Shown: positions 24,953-31,850 of the stretch, piece by piece
How positions within the stretch are numbered: position 1 is the stretch's first letter
How the letters are laid out: each line of letters starts with the position of its first letter
From: a bacterium
Lineage (GTDB): Bacteria > Planctomycetota > B15-G4 > JADJEK01
Reading direction: 5' to 3'
Length of the DNA: 31,850 nucleotides
Assembly (NCBI GenBank): GCA_030428825.1
Contig: JAUIEL010000003.1
Location: 1 to 31,850, forward strand
Position numbers and translations under genes: made by a program
Notes under the pieces: model-generated
Seen by the model: only the letters and a program-made list of their open reading frames with translations
What the model was told of the DNA's origin: nothing
Database searches by the model: none

Positions 24953-26559
24953 GACGTGACGAACTCCTCGAACAGGACGACTTCCATCGGGCCCTTTCCT
25001 TTCACCTCGACCGTCGAACGCGACCGCTGCCGGGCCGCCGGCGCGATCCGTTCCCAGGCGGACCCGGAGAGCGCGATCGTTCCCGGCTCGGCCTGGCCGA
25101 CCATCCGGAACGCCGTGTTCACCGTGTCGCCCCAGAGGTCGAACAGGAACTGCTGCTTGCCGAGCACCCCGGCGACGACCGGACCGGCGTGGATCCCCGT
25201 GCGGATCTGCCAGTGGCTCGCGATCTTCCGCGTCACCGCGTTCATCGCCAGACCGAGCTCGACGCACGCGCGGACCGGGTCCGGCACCGGGCGGAGGAGC
25301 CCGGCCGTCGCCATGAACGCGTCTCCGATCGTCTTCACCTTGTAGAGCCCCTGCCGGGCGGCGAGCGCCTCGAACGACTCGACGAGGTCCTGGAGCTGGC
25401 CGACCACGCGCTCGGGTTCGTTCGCCTCGCAGTAGCGGGTGAACGACACGATGTCGGAGAAGAGGACCGCGACCTCCTCGTGCCGCCGCGGGCGGACGGT
25501 CTGCGTCTTCTTCAGCTCCTCGATCACCTCCTCCGGGAGGATCACGCGCAGGAGCCGGTCGGAGAAGCGCCGCTCGCGGTCGATCTGCTTCAGGTAGTCG
25601 GTCTCGCGGTCGCGCAGCCGCTTCTTCTCGAGGGCCGCGCCGATCCGCGCCTTCAGCAGCGACCACTCGAACGGCTTCCCGATGTAGTCCTCGGCCCCGC
25701 TCTCGATGCACCGCACGACGCTGGACGTGTCGTCGAGCGCGGAGAGCATGATGATCGGGAGGTGCCGGAACCGGGGGTCGCGCCGGAGCTCGGTCAGCAC
25801 CTCGATGCCGTTCATCCCGGGCATGATGACGTCGAGGAGGAGGAGGTCGTAGCCGCCCTCGGCGACCATGCGGAGCGCGTCCTCGCCGCTCGCCGCCTCC
25901 GCCGTGACGTGGCCGAGCTTCTCGAGCTGGTGCTTCAGCAGGTCGCGGTTGATGTCGTTGTCGTCGACGATCAGGATCCGCCCGGCCGAACGGTCGCGCA
26001 GGACGGCCGGGTCCGCCTCGCACGGCTCGATCGTCCGCACGAGGTGCCGGATCATCTGCGTCGTGTCGACGTCGTCGCGCGTCGAGTCGCCCGACGCCTG
26101 CGCGCTCGTCAGCCGATCGAACATCGTGAGGAGCCGCCGGCTCCACCCGAGGATCTTCGTCAGCGAGACCTCGACCTCGACGTCCTCGTCCGGCGCCTCC
26201 CGCACCCGCTGCAGCAGGATCTCCGCGAAGCCGATCATGTGGTTCATCGGCGTGCGCATCTCCGACCGCTCCTCGGGCGGCAGGTTCTTCATCGAGAACG
26301 CCACCGAGAGGTCCTTCGTGTCGGCGTGGTCGAAGAGCGCCTCCGCGTGCTCGCGGAACGTCTCCGCCGCGGCGCGGATCTTCGCCAGGTCCTCGCGCAT
26401 GGGCGCGACCCGCGCGCCGGCGTGCTCGACCAGCGCGGCGACCATCTGCGTCACCGCGTCGACCGGCGCCAGCAGGTCCTCGGCGGTCGCCGCCCGACGC
26501 GCCACCCGGATCCGTCCGGACTCGCTGAGGTTCGGGTTGTGCGGCTTGCGGCGGGCCAT
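24949..26559 (-). CDS. Receiver plus class III adenylate cyclase with a degenerate HisKA-like segment
   Basis: 536 residues, cytoplasmic. Start ATG 26559 with AGGA at 8 bases. (a) ~85-155: a segment like the histidine kinase dimerisation domain, ERSEMRTPMNHMIGFAEIL, but Ser stands where the phosphoacceptor His should be, and there is no ATPase domain. (b) ~194-312: receiver domain with D199/D200, phosphoacceptor D243 (LLLDVIMPG), S273 and K295. (c) ~332-360: coiled linker RRFSDRLLRVILPEEVIEELK. (d) ~361-536: class III cyclase with metal Asp D369 (FSDIVSFT) and D413 (KTIGDAF), adenine-selecting K409 and D474, and transition-state N481 and R485. All key residues are present, so cAMP synthesis, controlled by phosphorylation of the receiver, is likely. 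The gene ends GTGA into the secreted dehydrogenase-like protein. Confidence 0.93.
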   Translation of the reverse strand: MARRKPHNPNLSESGRIRVARRAATAEDLLAPVDAVTQMVAALVEHAGARVAPMREDLAKIRAAAETFREHAEALFDHADTKDLSVAFSMKNLPPEERSEMRTPMNHMIGFAEILLQRVREAPDEDVEVEVSLTKILGWSRRLLTMFDRLTSAQASGDSTRDDVDTTQMIRHLVRTIEPCEADPAVLRDRSAGRILIVDDNDINRDLLKHQLEKLGHVTAEAASGEDALRMVAEGGYDLLLLDVIMPGMNGIEVLTELRRDPRFRHLPIIMLSALDDTSSVVRCIESGAEDYIGKPFEWSLLKARIGAALEKKRLRDRETDYLKQIDRERRFSDRLLRVILPEEVIEELKKTQTVRPRRHEEVAVLFSDIVSFTRYCEANEPERVVGQLQDLVESFEALAARQGLYKVKTIGDAFMATAGLLRPVPDPVRACVELGLAMNAVTRKIASHWQIRTGIHAGPVVAGVLGKQQFLFDLWGDTVNTAFRMVGQAEPGTIALSGSAWERIAPAARQRSRSTVEVKGKGPMEVVLFEEFVTS

Positions 26560-26636
26560 GCCGCGGATCCTACACGACCGTCGGCGTCCGGCCGTGTCCG
26601 CCCTCGGGCCGGGGACGAAGCGTCGCGGCGGGGCGG

Positions 26637-27176
26637 TCAGCGCGCCCGGGCGAGCCCGGCCCGGAGGGAGTCGAGGGACTGGGCGCCCCGCAGGCTCGCC
26701 GCGATCTCCCCGTCCCGCCGCACGAAATAGGTGACCGGCGTCACGTGCGCCCAGCCGGCCCCGTGGAACGCGTCGACGAACGCCGCGTCGGCCATGAGGA
26801 CCGGGTGCGTGAACGCGGCCCGCGCGAGCGTCCGTTCGGTCGTCTCCGGCGCGTACCCCTCGACCCGGTCGGTCATCACCGAGAGGAGCACGACCTCGTC
26901 CGGGTCGAGCTCGGCCGCGAAGGCGCGGACGGCCGGCTTCTCCCGCTCGCAGCTCGAGCAGGCCGAACGCATGAAGTTCAGGACGACGACCTTCCCCGCG
27001 AGCGCGTCCGACGACCACGCGCGGCCGGAGGTGTCCTCGAGGGAGAACGCCGGCAGCGTCCCGCCGACGTTCTTCTCGATCTCTCCGTCGACGTGGGCCC
27101 GCACCAGCACGAGGACGACCCGGTGGATCCCGAACAGGGCGGCGGCGACGACGAGGAGGGAGACGAGGCGCTTCAC
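26637..27176 (-). CDS. TlpA/ResA-like membrane-anchored thioredoxin
   Basis: A 179-residue protein with an N-terminal anchor (KRLVSLLVVAAALFGIHRVVLVLV) and a thioredoxin-like domain: GTLPAFSLEDTSGRAW, then KVVVLNFMRSACSSCEREKP with the redox CxxC (C-S-S-C), and TPVTYFVRRDGEI with the cis-Pro near the second strand. The fold is that of alkyl hydroperoxide reductase/TlpA-type thiol oxidoreductases facing the periplasm. It may keep haem c cysteines reduced for the cytochrome encoded in the same direction, but this is inference. The GTG at 27176 has no clear Shine-Dalgarno. An in-frame GTG at 27212 would overlap the carbamoyltransferase stop as GTGA, like other junctions here, and would add 12 residues. 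The 77-base gap to the cyclase holds no gene. Confidence 0.88.
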   Translation of the reverse strand: MKRLVSLLVVAAALFGIHRVVLVLVRAHVDGEIEKNVGGTLPAFSLEDTSGRAWSSDALAGKVVVLNFMRSACSSCEREKPAVRAFAAELDPDEVVLLSVMTDRVEGYAPETTERTLARAAFTHPVLMADAAFVDAFHGAGWAHVTPVTYFVRRDGEIAASLRGAQSLDSLRAGLARAR

Positions 27177-27208
27177 GGGAGGGAGGATAGCCGCGGCCGG
27201 GTACGCCG

Positions 27209-29029
27209 TCACGTCGAGGAGGGGGCCTCGACCAGGAACGGGCCGAGCGCCAGCGCGTCGATCCGCCCGCGCAGGAACGCGCGGACGGCGTCGCGCGGGG
27301 TGCAGACGATCGGCTCCTCGTGCATGTTGAACGACGTGTTGACGAGGCACGGCACTCCGGAGAGGTCGCGGTACCGGGCGACGATGTCGTGGTACTCCGG
27401 GTTCACCTCCCGGCGGACGAGCTGCGGGCGCGCGGTGCCGTCGACGTGGACGGCGGCCGGGCAGTGCTCCTTCATCCAGTCGGTGCAGTCGAACGTGATC
27501 GTCATGAACTCGGCCGCGTGTTCGGCGCCGGCGAGTCCGTGGTAGCACCGCTCGCGCTCCTCCCAGAGCGTCACCGGCGCGAACGGCATGAACTCGGTCC
27601 GGCCGAGGCGCTGGTTCAGCCATTGGTTCACCGCCGGGTCGCGGCCGTGGTAGAGGACCGAGCGGTTGCCGAGCGCGCGCGGCCCGTACTCCATCCGTCC
27701 CGCGAACCGCGCGACGACCTTCCCGGCGTGGAGGAGGCGCGCGACCTCCGCCGCGAGCGGCGCGGGCCGGGTCGGCTCGAGCCCCTCGGCCTCGAGCGCG
27801 GCGAGCAGTTCGTCCTCGCCGTACTCGGGGCCGAGGTAGACGTCGCGGATCGACTCGCCGACGCCGCCCGGCCACGAGAGCTGCATCGCGAGTCCGGTGC
27901 CGCAGCCGCCGTCTCCCATGTTCGGGTAGACGAACGTCCGCGCGATCCCGTCGAGCGAGTGGATCCGCTGGTTCATCTTCACGTTCGCGCAGACCCCGCC
28001 GGAGAGGACGACCGCGTCGACGTCGAGCGCCCGCCTCCAGTGGTCGACGACCGCGCACGCCGCGACCTCCAGCACGTGCTGCCAGGCCGCCGCCACGTCG
28101 ATCATCGGGAAGCGCGCCGCGAGGTGCCGCGAGAAGAAGACGTTCAGGTTCTGCCGGATCCGCAGGTCGCCGTCCGCGAGGTCGAACCGCGTCCGCACCG
28201 CGTCCGAGAGGACGTCCGGGTCGCCGTACGCCGCGAGCCCGACGATCTTGCCGGCGTGACGATCGGGGTGGAAGCCGAGCGACGACGTCACCGACTCGTA
28301 GAACGCGCCGAGCGAGTCGGGGAACCGGAGCGCGTGCTTCCGCGCGATCCGCCCCCCTTCCCCGAGGGCGATCGAACCCGACAGCCCGCTCCCGTACCCG
28401 TCGAGCGTGACCACGAGCGCCCGGTCGAACCCCGACGCGAGGTACGCGTTGGCGGCGTGCGACACGTGGTGCTCGGTCCGCTTCAGCTTCTCCTCCAGCC
28501 CGAGCTCGCGCAGCCCGGCGATCAGGTCCTCCTGCCACCGGCGGTGATCGCGGACGGCGCGCTCGAGCCACCGCCGGGAGAGCCGCCGCGACGCCGCCGG
28601 CGCGAGCGGGCCGACGCCGAGCCAGCGGTACAGCAGCTCCTTCGCCGCGCCCTTCCGCATCCGGGCGTCCGCCGACGGCAGCCCGTGCACCGGCGGCCGT
28701 CCGGACGGGACGCGCGCCTCGGCGGCGCGGAGCGCGTCGTCGAGCGACGGCGCCGGGGACTCCCGGAGGTGCCGCGCCTCCTCCTCGAACGCCCGCCGCA
28801 TCAGCCGCTCCTCGCCCGCGGCGTCGAGGAACGGATAGGCGACGACGTCGATCTCCTCCGGCCCGATCGACGCGTACCGGAGCGCGTCCGCGAGGGCGAG
28901 GTGCGGGAAGCCGGCGTGCTGCTTCACCCGGCTGAACCGCTCCTCGGCCGCGGCGTAGACCACCCGGCCGTCCTCGACGAGGGAGACCGTCGCGTCCTTG
29001 TCGAGCGGCGAGAGCCCGAGGACCCTCAT
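27209..29029 (-). CDS. NodU/CmcH-family carbamoyltransferase
   Basis: 606 residues, full length for the family. It transfers a carbamoyl group from carbamoyl phosphate to a hydroxyl of a sugar or natural product through a carbamoyl-adenylate. Motifs: N-terminal GLSPLDKDATVSLVEDGRVV and AAEERFSRVKQHAGFP; the metal/adenylate site EHHVSHAANAYLASGF with its HxxxH, and VVTLDGYGSG; LSGGVCANVKMNQRI; and the C-terminal domain with GRMEYGPRALGNRSVL, EFMPFAPVTL and VNTSFNMHEEPIV. The start is ATG 29029, GAGG at 7 bases, with an ATGA overlap with the deacetylase stop. The acceptor is unknown; the neighbours (deacetylase, CDP-alcohol transferase) suggest a modified envelope polysaccharide or glycolipid. 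Confidence 0.96.
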   Translation of the reverse strand: MRVLGLSPLDKDATVSLVEDGRVVYAAAEERFSRVKQHAGFPHLALADALRYASIGPEEIDVVAYPFLDAAGEERLMRRAFEEEARHLRESPAPSLDDALRAAEARVPSGRPPVHGLPSADARMRKGAAKELLYRWLGVGPLAPAASRRLSRRWLERAVRDHRRWQEDLIAGLRELGLEEKLKRTEHHVSHAANAYLASGFDRALVVTLDGYGSGLSGSIALGEGGRIARKHALRFPDSLGAFYESVTSSLGFHPDRHAGKIVGLAAYGDPDVLSDAVRTRFDLADGDLRIRQNLNVFFSRHLAARFPMIDVAAAWQHVLEVAACAVVDHWRRALDVDAVVLSGGVCANVKMNQRIHSLDGIARTFVYPNMGDGGCGTGLAMQLSWPGGVGESIRDVYLGPEYGEDELLAALEAEGLEPTRPAPLAAEVARLLHAGKVVARFAGRMEYGPRALGNRSVLYHGRDPAVNQWLNQRLGRTEFMPFAPVTLWEERERCYHGLAGAEHAAEFMTITFDCTDWMKEHCPAAVHVDGTARPQLVRREVNPEYHDIVARYRDLSGVPCLVNTSFNMHEEPIVCTPRDAVRAFLRGRIDALALGPFLVEAPSST

Positions 29030-30060
29030 GCGATCGCCTCGCCCCGCGGGGGCGGCGGCGGCGCGTCCCGGAGGAGGGTCTCGCGGAGCGCGAGCGGCGT
29101 CGTCGTCTCGCCGCCGATCGTCTCCACGAACCAGCGCGCGTACCCGGTGCACCGCGCGAGGAACGCCTCCCGCTCGGCGACGTCCCGGACGTACTCGGTG
29201 CACCCCGGCGAGAGCGACGGCGAGTGGAACGACAGGACGAACACCCGCTCCCCCCGACGGAGGAGCGCCCGCGTCAGCCGCTGCATGTCCGCGAGGGACT
29301 GCCCCTCGGGCGAGAGGCGGATCCGCTCGACCGCGCGGACCCGGGCGAGGAGACCGCCGAGCCGGGCCTTCGTCATCGGGCCGGTCGCGGCGAGGCGATG
29401 GAGCGTCCGCCCGCCGCCGGCGCCGGCCCAGCCGACGAAGGCGCCGGTGATCGGGAGCTCGAGCAACGCGCGCCGCTCGCCGTGCCAGAACGGCGTCGCC
29501 CCCTCCCGCGAGTAGTCCGGCCCTCCCTGCGGGGTGAAGTCGAACGGCGGGTTGACGCTCATCCCGACCGTGTACCCCTCGGCCGCGAGCAGCGTCGCGG
29601 TGTTCGGACCGACGCCGTACCTCCCGGCCTGGTAGACGCGGGGTCGTTCGCCGACCCGCTCCTCCAGGCGCGTCGTCAACGCGGCGAGCTTCGCCCCCTC
29701 GAGCGCCTTCGGCAGGTTCCCGGGGAACGAGTTCCGGCGGTCGACGACCTCGTCGTGGGGCGGCGTCACCCACGGATGGAGGTGGGCGCCGACGATCATC
29801 CGCCCGTCCGCGACCCACCGCGCGAGCCGGGCGGCGACCCCGTCGTCCTCGACGACGGGGTAGGTGATCACGCCGACCGGGACGACGCCCGCGCCGGCGA
29901 GCGCGTCGAGCCCGCGCTCCAGCTCGTCGAGATGCCCGAACCGCGTGGCGCCGCGATCGAAGTCGGCGTCCCAGTCGAACTCCTCCTCGACGTCGACCAG
30001 CGCGACGAGTCGCGGCGGCGCGGAGCGCGGGAGTCGGACGGCGTGGCGGTCGGAGAACAC
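29026..30060 (-). CDS. Polysaccharide deacetylase-like protein
   Basis: A 344-residue protein. It opens with the metal-binding motif VALVDVEEEFDWD, as in NodB-related deacetylases, then VGVITYPVVEDDGV, IVGAHLHPWVTPP with the HxH that ligates the metal, YQAGRYGVGPNTATLLAAEGY, and RVFVLSFHSPSLSPGC near the C-terminus, a conserved His region. No signal peptide is evident, so it may act on a cytoplasmic, lipid-linked sugar intermediate before export. The start is GTG 30060, with GAGG 6 bases upstream. The gap to the CDP-alcohol gene is 34 bases, and it overlaps the carbamoyltransferase by 4 bases, giving one transcript. Substrate unknown. Confidence 0.92.
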   Translation of the reverse strand: MFSDRHAVRLPRSAPPRLVALVDVEEEFDWDADFDRGATRFGHLDELERGLDALAGAGVVPVGVITYPVVEDDGVAARLARWVADGRMIVGAHLHPWVTPPHDEVVDRRNSFPGNLPKALEGAKLAALTTRLEERVGERPRVYQAGRYGVGPNTATLLAAEGYTVGMSVNPPFDFTPQGGPDYSREGATPFWHGERRALLELPITGAFVGWAGAGGGRTLHRLAATGPMTKARLGGLLARVRAVERIRLSPEGQSLADMQRLTRALLRRGERVFVLSFHSPSLSPGCTEYVRDVAEREAFLARCTGYARWFVETIGGETTTPLALRETLLRDAPPPPPRGEAIA

Positions 30061-30094
30061 GAGGGACCTCGTCTACCGGAAGAACCGGCTCGGT

Positions 30095-30994
30095 TCACTT
30101 CTCTTTCCGGAACCGCTCGACCCGGCGCGCCAGGTCGTACAGCTCGTCCCGGAGTTCACCCTTCCGCATCGCGACGTACAGCAGGTCGATCGCGTGGACC
30201 GGGAGGAGGACCGCGTACAGCGCGAGGAGGGCGATCGTCGGCGCGACGGCGTTCCCGAGCACCGTCGGCGCGCCGACCGCGCGGTCGAGGAGCGCCGCGA
30301 CCAGCAGCAGCGGCGCCGCGATGTCGAACGACACCAGCGCCGTCCGGATCATCCACGGTCGGAACCGGAAGTCCTTCCCCCAGACGTCGACCTCGTCCTC
30401 GTCGCGGCTCGGCGTCTCCGACTCCTCCGCCGCGACGCGCTTCAGGTTGTCGACCAGCCTCCGGTAGGCGGGGTTCCCCGAGCGTCCGTCGTTCTGGACG
30501 ATCTTCTTCGTGAAGAGCGCCGGACCGAGGTCGCGGATCGCCATCAGGAGCAGCCAGAAGACCGAGCCGATCCCGCCGAGCGCCATCGTCCAGGGGTTCC
30601 CGAACTCGAGCCACGCGCCGATCCCGAGGCAGAGGAACGACAGCGCCTTCACCGTCATGTGGTGGATGTAGTCGAACGCCGCCCACCGGAACGAGTCGAT
30701 CCCGTGGTACCGGGCGATCTCCCCGTCGACGCAGTCGAGGATGAAGGCGGCGGTCACGAGGGCCGCGCCGGCGACCCGCCCCCAGCCGGGGAGGAGGAGG
30801 AGGAGCGATCCGGAGAGCCCGGACGCGAGCATCAGGATCGACGCCGTGTTCGCCGACAGCCCGAGCCGCAGGAAGAGAGACGTCACGTAGATCGACACCC
30901 GCCACCCGTAGAGGGCGCCGGCGAGGTCGTTGTTGTGGCGCACCGGATCTTGGCAGACCCGGCGGAGTTCTTCGATCGAACCGACGTTTCCCAC
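30095..30994 (-). CDS. CDP-alcohol phosphatidyltransferase family protein, altered active-site motif
   Basis: 299 residues with about six hydrophobic segments in residues 30-300 and a charged cytoplasmic insertion around residues 175-205 (SETPSRDEDEVDVWGKD). The family motif DxxDGxxAR(x8)GxxxDxxxD is found as D87-C-V-D90-G91-E-I-A94-R95, but the Gly is W104 and the last Asp is H112 (W-A-A-F-D108-Y-I-H-H112). The first three Asp and the AR are intact. The N-terminal GSIEELRRVCQDP is typical of a subgroup of these enzymes. The start is uncertain: GTG at 30994 just before GSIEEL is preferred, though its Shine-Dalgarno is poor; a GTG at 31039 would add 15 residues (RRRPVSNPPTCWQ...). First gene of the operon running to 22097. 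Confidence 0.85.
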   Translation of the reverse strand: MGNVGSIEELRRVCQDPVRHNNDLAGALYGWRVSIYVTSLFLRLGLSANTASILMLASGLSGSLLLLLPGWGRVAGAALVTAAFILDCVDGEIARYHGIDSFRWAAFDYIHHMTVKALSFLCLGIGAWLEFGNPWTMALGGIGSVFWLLLMAIRDLGPALFTKKIVQNDGRSGNPAYRRLVDNLKRVAAEESETPSRDEDEVDVWGKDFRFRPWMIRTALVSFDIAAPLLLVAALLDRAVGAPTVLGNAVAPTIALLALYAVLLPVHAIDLLYVAMRKGELRDELYDLARRVERFRKEK

Positions 30995-31046
30995 TGCCTG
31001 CCAACACGTTGGGGGGTTCGAGACCGGGCGCCGTCGCACGCGCCGC

Positions 31047-31078
31047 GGGACCGGTGCGTCATCTTAACGACCGGTCCC
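31047..31078. promoter_or_regulatory. Perfect 9-bp inverted repeat: operator or terminator
   Basis: GGGACCGGT (31047-31055) and ACCGGTCCC (31070-31078) are perfectly complementary; inside them CGT (31057-31059) can pair with ACG (31067-31069) to extend the stem. The loop is AT-rich (CATCTTA) and reads TAAGAT on the minus strand, a possible -10 element for the CDP-alcohol operon, although no convincing -35 was found. It is also 80 bases after the stop of the minus-strand gene at 31158, so a terminator of that gene is equally possible. The rest of the gap 31040-31157 shows nothing else. Confidence 0.4.
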
Positions 31079-31157
31079 CGCACTCGAACATCGGACGTCC
31101 GGCCCTCCGGAATCGAGTCGGAGTGAAGGCCGGACCGGGCAGGCGGTGAAGAGCGCG

Positions 31158-31850
31158 TCAGCCGTCCCGGTCGAGAGCCCGCCGCATCGCCGCGAACATG
31201 GAGCGGATCCGGGCGTGGGCCGCCTCGGACTGGCGGACGCAGAGGAGGTCCCGGCCGGCGGGGGCGATGGAGAGACGCGGGTCCTCGTCCCACGACTCCG
31301 GATCGACGTGCATCCGGATCATGTCGACCAGGTGGTTCCGCAGGGAGCGCGCCTCGTCGGTCCCCGCCCGCACCAGGTCGCCGACCTCGTAGATCTCGTT
31401 CCGGAACGGGAGCGACCGGCCGAGGACGACGGCGCCGTCCTCGAGGCCGATCCGGAGCTCGGCGCGGCGGGCCACCCACTCGAGCACCGTCCGGAGGGGC
31501 ACGTCGGAGAGCGTCAGCGACAGTTCGGTGTGGTCGTCCGGCGGCGCGACGATCGGCACGCCCTGCGTCGCCTGGAGCTGCCGGACGGCGTCGTGGATCC
31601 ACGTCTCCTCGAACACGACCGAGGTCGGCCGTTCGAGCCGGCGTTCGAGCGCGACCCGCCAGGCGGGCGGCGGGGTGTTCGGGCGGCGGCCCCGGTTCAG
31701 CAGGAGGTTCAGGAACTCCTCGGTCCGGGCGTGCATCTCGTCGGTCTGGACCACGACGAGGAGGCCGTTCCAGGTCTCGATCGACGTGCCGGGCCGCATC
31801 CACTCTTCCCGCTCCTCCGTGAACGAGGTCGTCAGCGCCATGACGTCCTC
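31158..31850 (-). CDS. STN-like repeat protein, 5' end outside window
   Basis: At least 230 residues are seen; the frame is open at the window edge, with codons for EDV before the possible ATG at 31841. Two similar half-units are seen. The first ends in ALTTSFTEEREEWMRPG...GLLVVVQTDEMHARTEEFLN. The second contains an STN-like part (LERPTSVVFEETWIHDAVRQ, LSLTLSDVPLRTVLEWVARR), then YEVGDLV, LVDMIRMHVDPESWDEDPRL and LLCVRQSEAAHARIRSMF. The match between the two halves (V/IxMIR...PESW..., LLVVxQ) shows that the first is a truncated copy of the second, so more sequence lies upstream. These proteins are common in planctomycetes, with a secretin/TonB N-terminal-like fold and no known function. No membrane segment is visible in this part. 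Confidence 0.85.
   Translation of the reverse strand, partial: EDVMALTTSFTEEREEWMRPGTSIETWNGLLVVVQTDEMHARTEEFLNLLLNRGRRPNTPPPAWRVALERRLERPTSVVFEETWIHDAVRQLQATQGVPIVAPPDDHTELSLTLSDVPLRTVLEWVARRAELRIGLEDGAVVLGRSLPFRNEIYEVGDLVRAGTDEARSLRNHLVDMIRMHVDPESWDEDPRLSIAPAGRDLLCVRQSEAAHARIRSMFAAMRRALDRDG

Noticed and set aside
31001..31012. CCAAC-AC-GTTGG small hairpin near the CDP-alcohol start
   Set aside because: Only 5 bp with a 2-base loop; likely chance, no supporting context.

Overview
The window is very GC-rich (around 70% by eye), with short intergenic gaps and many stop/start overlaps of 4 bp. The gene content points to the phylum Planctomycetota. The clearest markers are a secreted kelch-type protein with a Gly-rich C-terminal domain common in that phylum, a large secreted propeller/HEAT/cytochrome c protein of the 'PVC-type' dehydrogenase group, and a STN-repeat protein. 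No rRNA, tRNA, CRISPR array, transposase or integrase was seen, so this looks like chromosomal, mostly envelope- and surface-related DNA. No gene-free stretch exceeds 300 bases; the largest gap is 2968-3230.

Layout. (1) 2-1426 (+): 3' part of a helical-repeat protein. (2) 1561-2967 (-): secreted kelch protein, convergent with the first across a shared hairpin. (3) 8669-3231 (-): a seven-gene Tad/Flp pilus operon read leftwards: CpaF-type ATPase, two small Flp pilins, prepilin peptidase, and three TadE/TadG-like pseudopilins. (4) 8770-13527 (+): divergently from it, a secretin, a TadD-like TPR lipoprotein and a multi-pass membrane protein. No TadB/TadC platform, TadZ or RcpC/CpaB is present, so the machine must be completed elsewhere. 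(5) 18997-13410 (-): five overlapping genes: family 2 glycosyltransferase, membrane-fused spermidine-synthase-like protein, GT-C (family 39-like) transferase, a small membrane protein and a multi-pass HTTM/DoxX-like protein. (6) 19060-22083 (+): an STT3/AglB-like GT-C membrane protein followed by a membrane-anchored protein of fifteen 22-23-residue repeats. (7) 30994-22097 (-): CDP-alcohol phosphatidyltransferase, polysaccharide deacetylase, NodU-type carbamoyltransferase, TlpA-like thioredoxin, a receiver-adenylate cyclase, and the large secreted cytochrome c protein. (8) 31158-31850 (-): a STN-like repeat protein cut by the window edge.

How they fit together. Two themes dominate: building a Tad-type surface fibre (ATPase, secretin, pilins, peptidase, pilotin-like TPR lipoprotein), and making or decorating envelope glycans and lipids (GT2, GT-C enzymes, deacetylase, carbamoyltransferase, CDP-alcohol transferase). 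The cyclase may supply a signalling output. The most unusual pairing is the STT3-like gene directly upstream of the tandem-repeat protein: four of the repeat junctions form N-G-S/T sequons, so the repeat protein could be a glycosylation substrate. This is a hypothesis from the sequence only.
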